This document shows, piece after piece, positions 5,665 to 5,768 of a stretch of 5,768 nt of DNA. Source of the DNA: an uncultured beta proteobacterium (GTDB lineage: Bacteria; Pseudomonadota; Gammaproteobacteria; Burkholderiales; Rhodocyclaceae); NCBI GenBank assembly GCA_903930395.1, contig CAIYYE010000353.1, positions 1-5,768 on the forward strand, given 5' to 3'. Position numbers and translations under genes: made by a program. A model generated the notes under the pieces. It was not told where the DNA came from. It was given only the letters and a program-made list of their open reading frames with translations, and ran no database searches. Every line of letters begins with the position of its first letter. The first letter of the stretch is position 1.

Positions 5665-5768
5665 AGTTTCAGCCCTTCACATGCAACCCGCACTCCTTGG
5701 TTTCCGGATTTTCCCACCACCACCTCCCGGCGCGGACGTCTTCGCCCGGTGAAATGGCGCGGGTGCAG
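5665..5768 (-). repeat. Right arm of a perfect 104-bp inverted repeat
   Basis: Exact reverse complement of 5437-5540, reaching the last base of the window. The two arms would form a 104-bp stem with a 124-base loop in single-stranded DNA or in a readthrough transcript. Whether it is a true duplication or an assembly or amplification artefact cannot be told from this sequence. Confidence 0.97.
5669..5768 (-). CDS. cysH: Partial second cysH copy (C-terminal 32 codons), running off the window
   Basis: The minus strand here encodes residues 208-239 of the same CysH protein without any change, from cluster cysteine C208 through the catalytic KECGLH motif to the TGA at 5669-5671. If real, it is the end of a second APS reductase gene convergent with the first, with its own terminator at 5585-5614. 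Zero nucleotide differences would imply a very recent duplication or gene conversion. If the window end is a contig end, a fold-back chimera or an assembly error is an equally serious explanation, and this would then not be a gene. Confidence 0.45.
   Translation of the reverse strand, partial: CTRAISPGEDVRAGRWWWENPETKECGLHVKG

Noticed and set aside
5437..5768. Inverted repeat as insertion-sequence ends or a transposon
   Set aside because: The arms are cysH coding sequence, there is no transposase or target-site duplication, and the 124-base spacer is too short to encode one.

Overview
The window reads as the core of an assimilatory sulfate reduction locus from a GC-rich betaproteobacterium. 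The gene set and order (cysB diverging from a TauE/SafE permease gene, then cysI, a DUF934 gene and cysH) and the protein sequences fit Rhodocyclales (Dechloromonas/Azonexus-like) best. That placement is inferred from recognition, not from a search.

Layout, left to right. 22-684 (minus) encodes a small secreted protein of unknown function. 787-1728 (minus) encodes CysB, the LysR-type master regulator of cysteine biosynthesis. 1729-1809 is a very AT-rich divergent intergenic region that probably holds the cysB promoter, the promoter of the rightward operon and CysB operator(s). 1810-2586 (plus) encodes a TauE/SafE-family membrane permease. 2608-4299 (plus) is cysI, a siroheme/[4Fe-4S] sulfite reductase. 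4299-4808 (plus) is a DUF934 protein whose start overlaps the cysI stop by one base. 4817-5536 (plus) is cysH, an iron-sulfur APS reductase. The four plus-strand genes are separated by 21 nt, a 1-nt overlap and 8 nt, so they are almost certainly one transcript.

How they work together: the permease probably moves a sulfur oxyanion across the inner membrane. CysH reduces adenylylsulfate to sulfite, and CysI reduces sulfite to sulfide for cysteine synthesis. DUF934 is an uncharacterised companion of CysI. CysB, encoded divergently, probably activates the operon when sulfur is short. ATP sulfurylase (cysDN), siroheme synthase (cysG) and a dedicated flavoprotein electron donor (cysJ) are not in the window.

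The right end is the unusual part. The last 104 bases (5665-5768) are a perfect reverse complement of 5437-5540, the 3' end of cysH including its stop codon and four bases beyond. The 124-base spacer between the arms is AT-richer and carries a convincing minus-strand intrinsic terminator. Either a second, convergent and recently duplicated cysH begins here and runs out of the window, or this is a fold-back/assembly artefact at a contig end. The sequence alone cannot settle which. Apart from this, the window looks like ordinary core metabolism, and I see no new multi-gene system.
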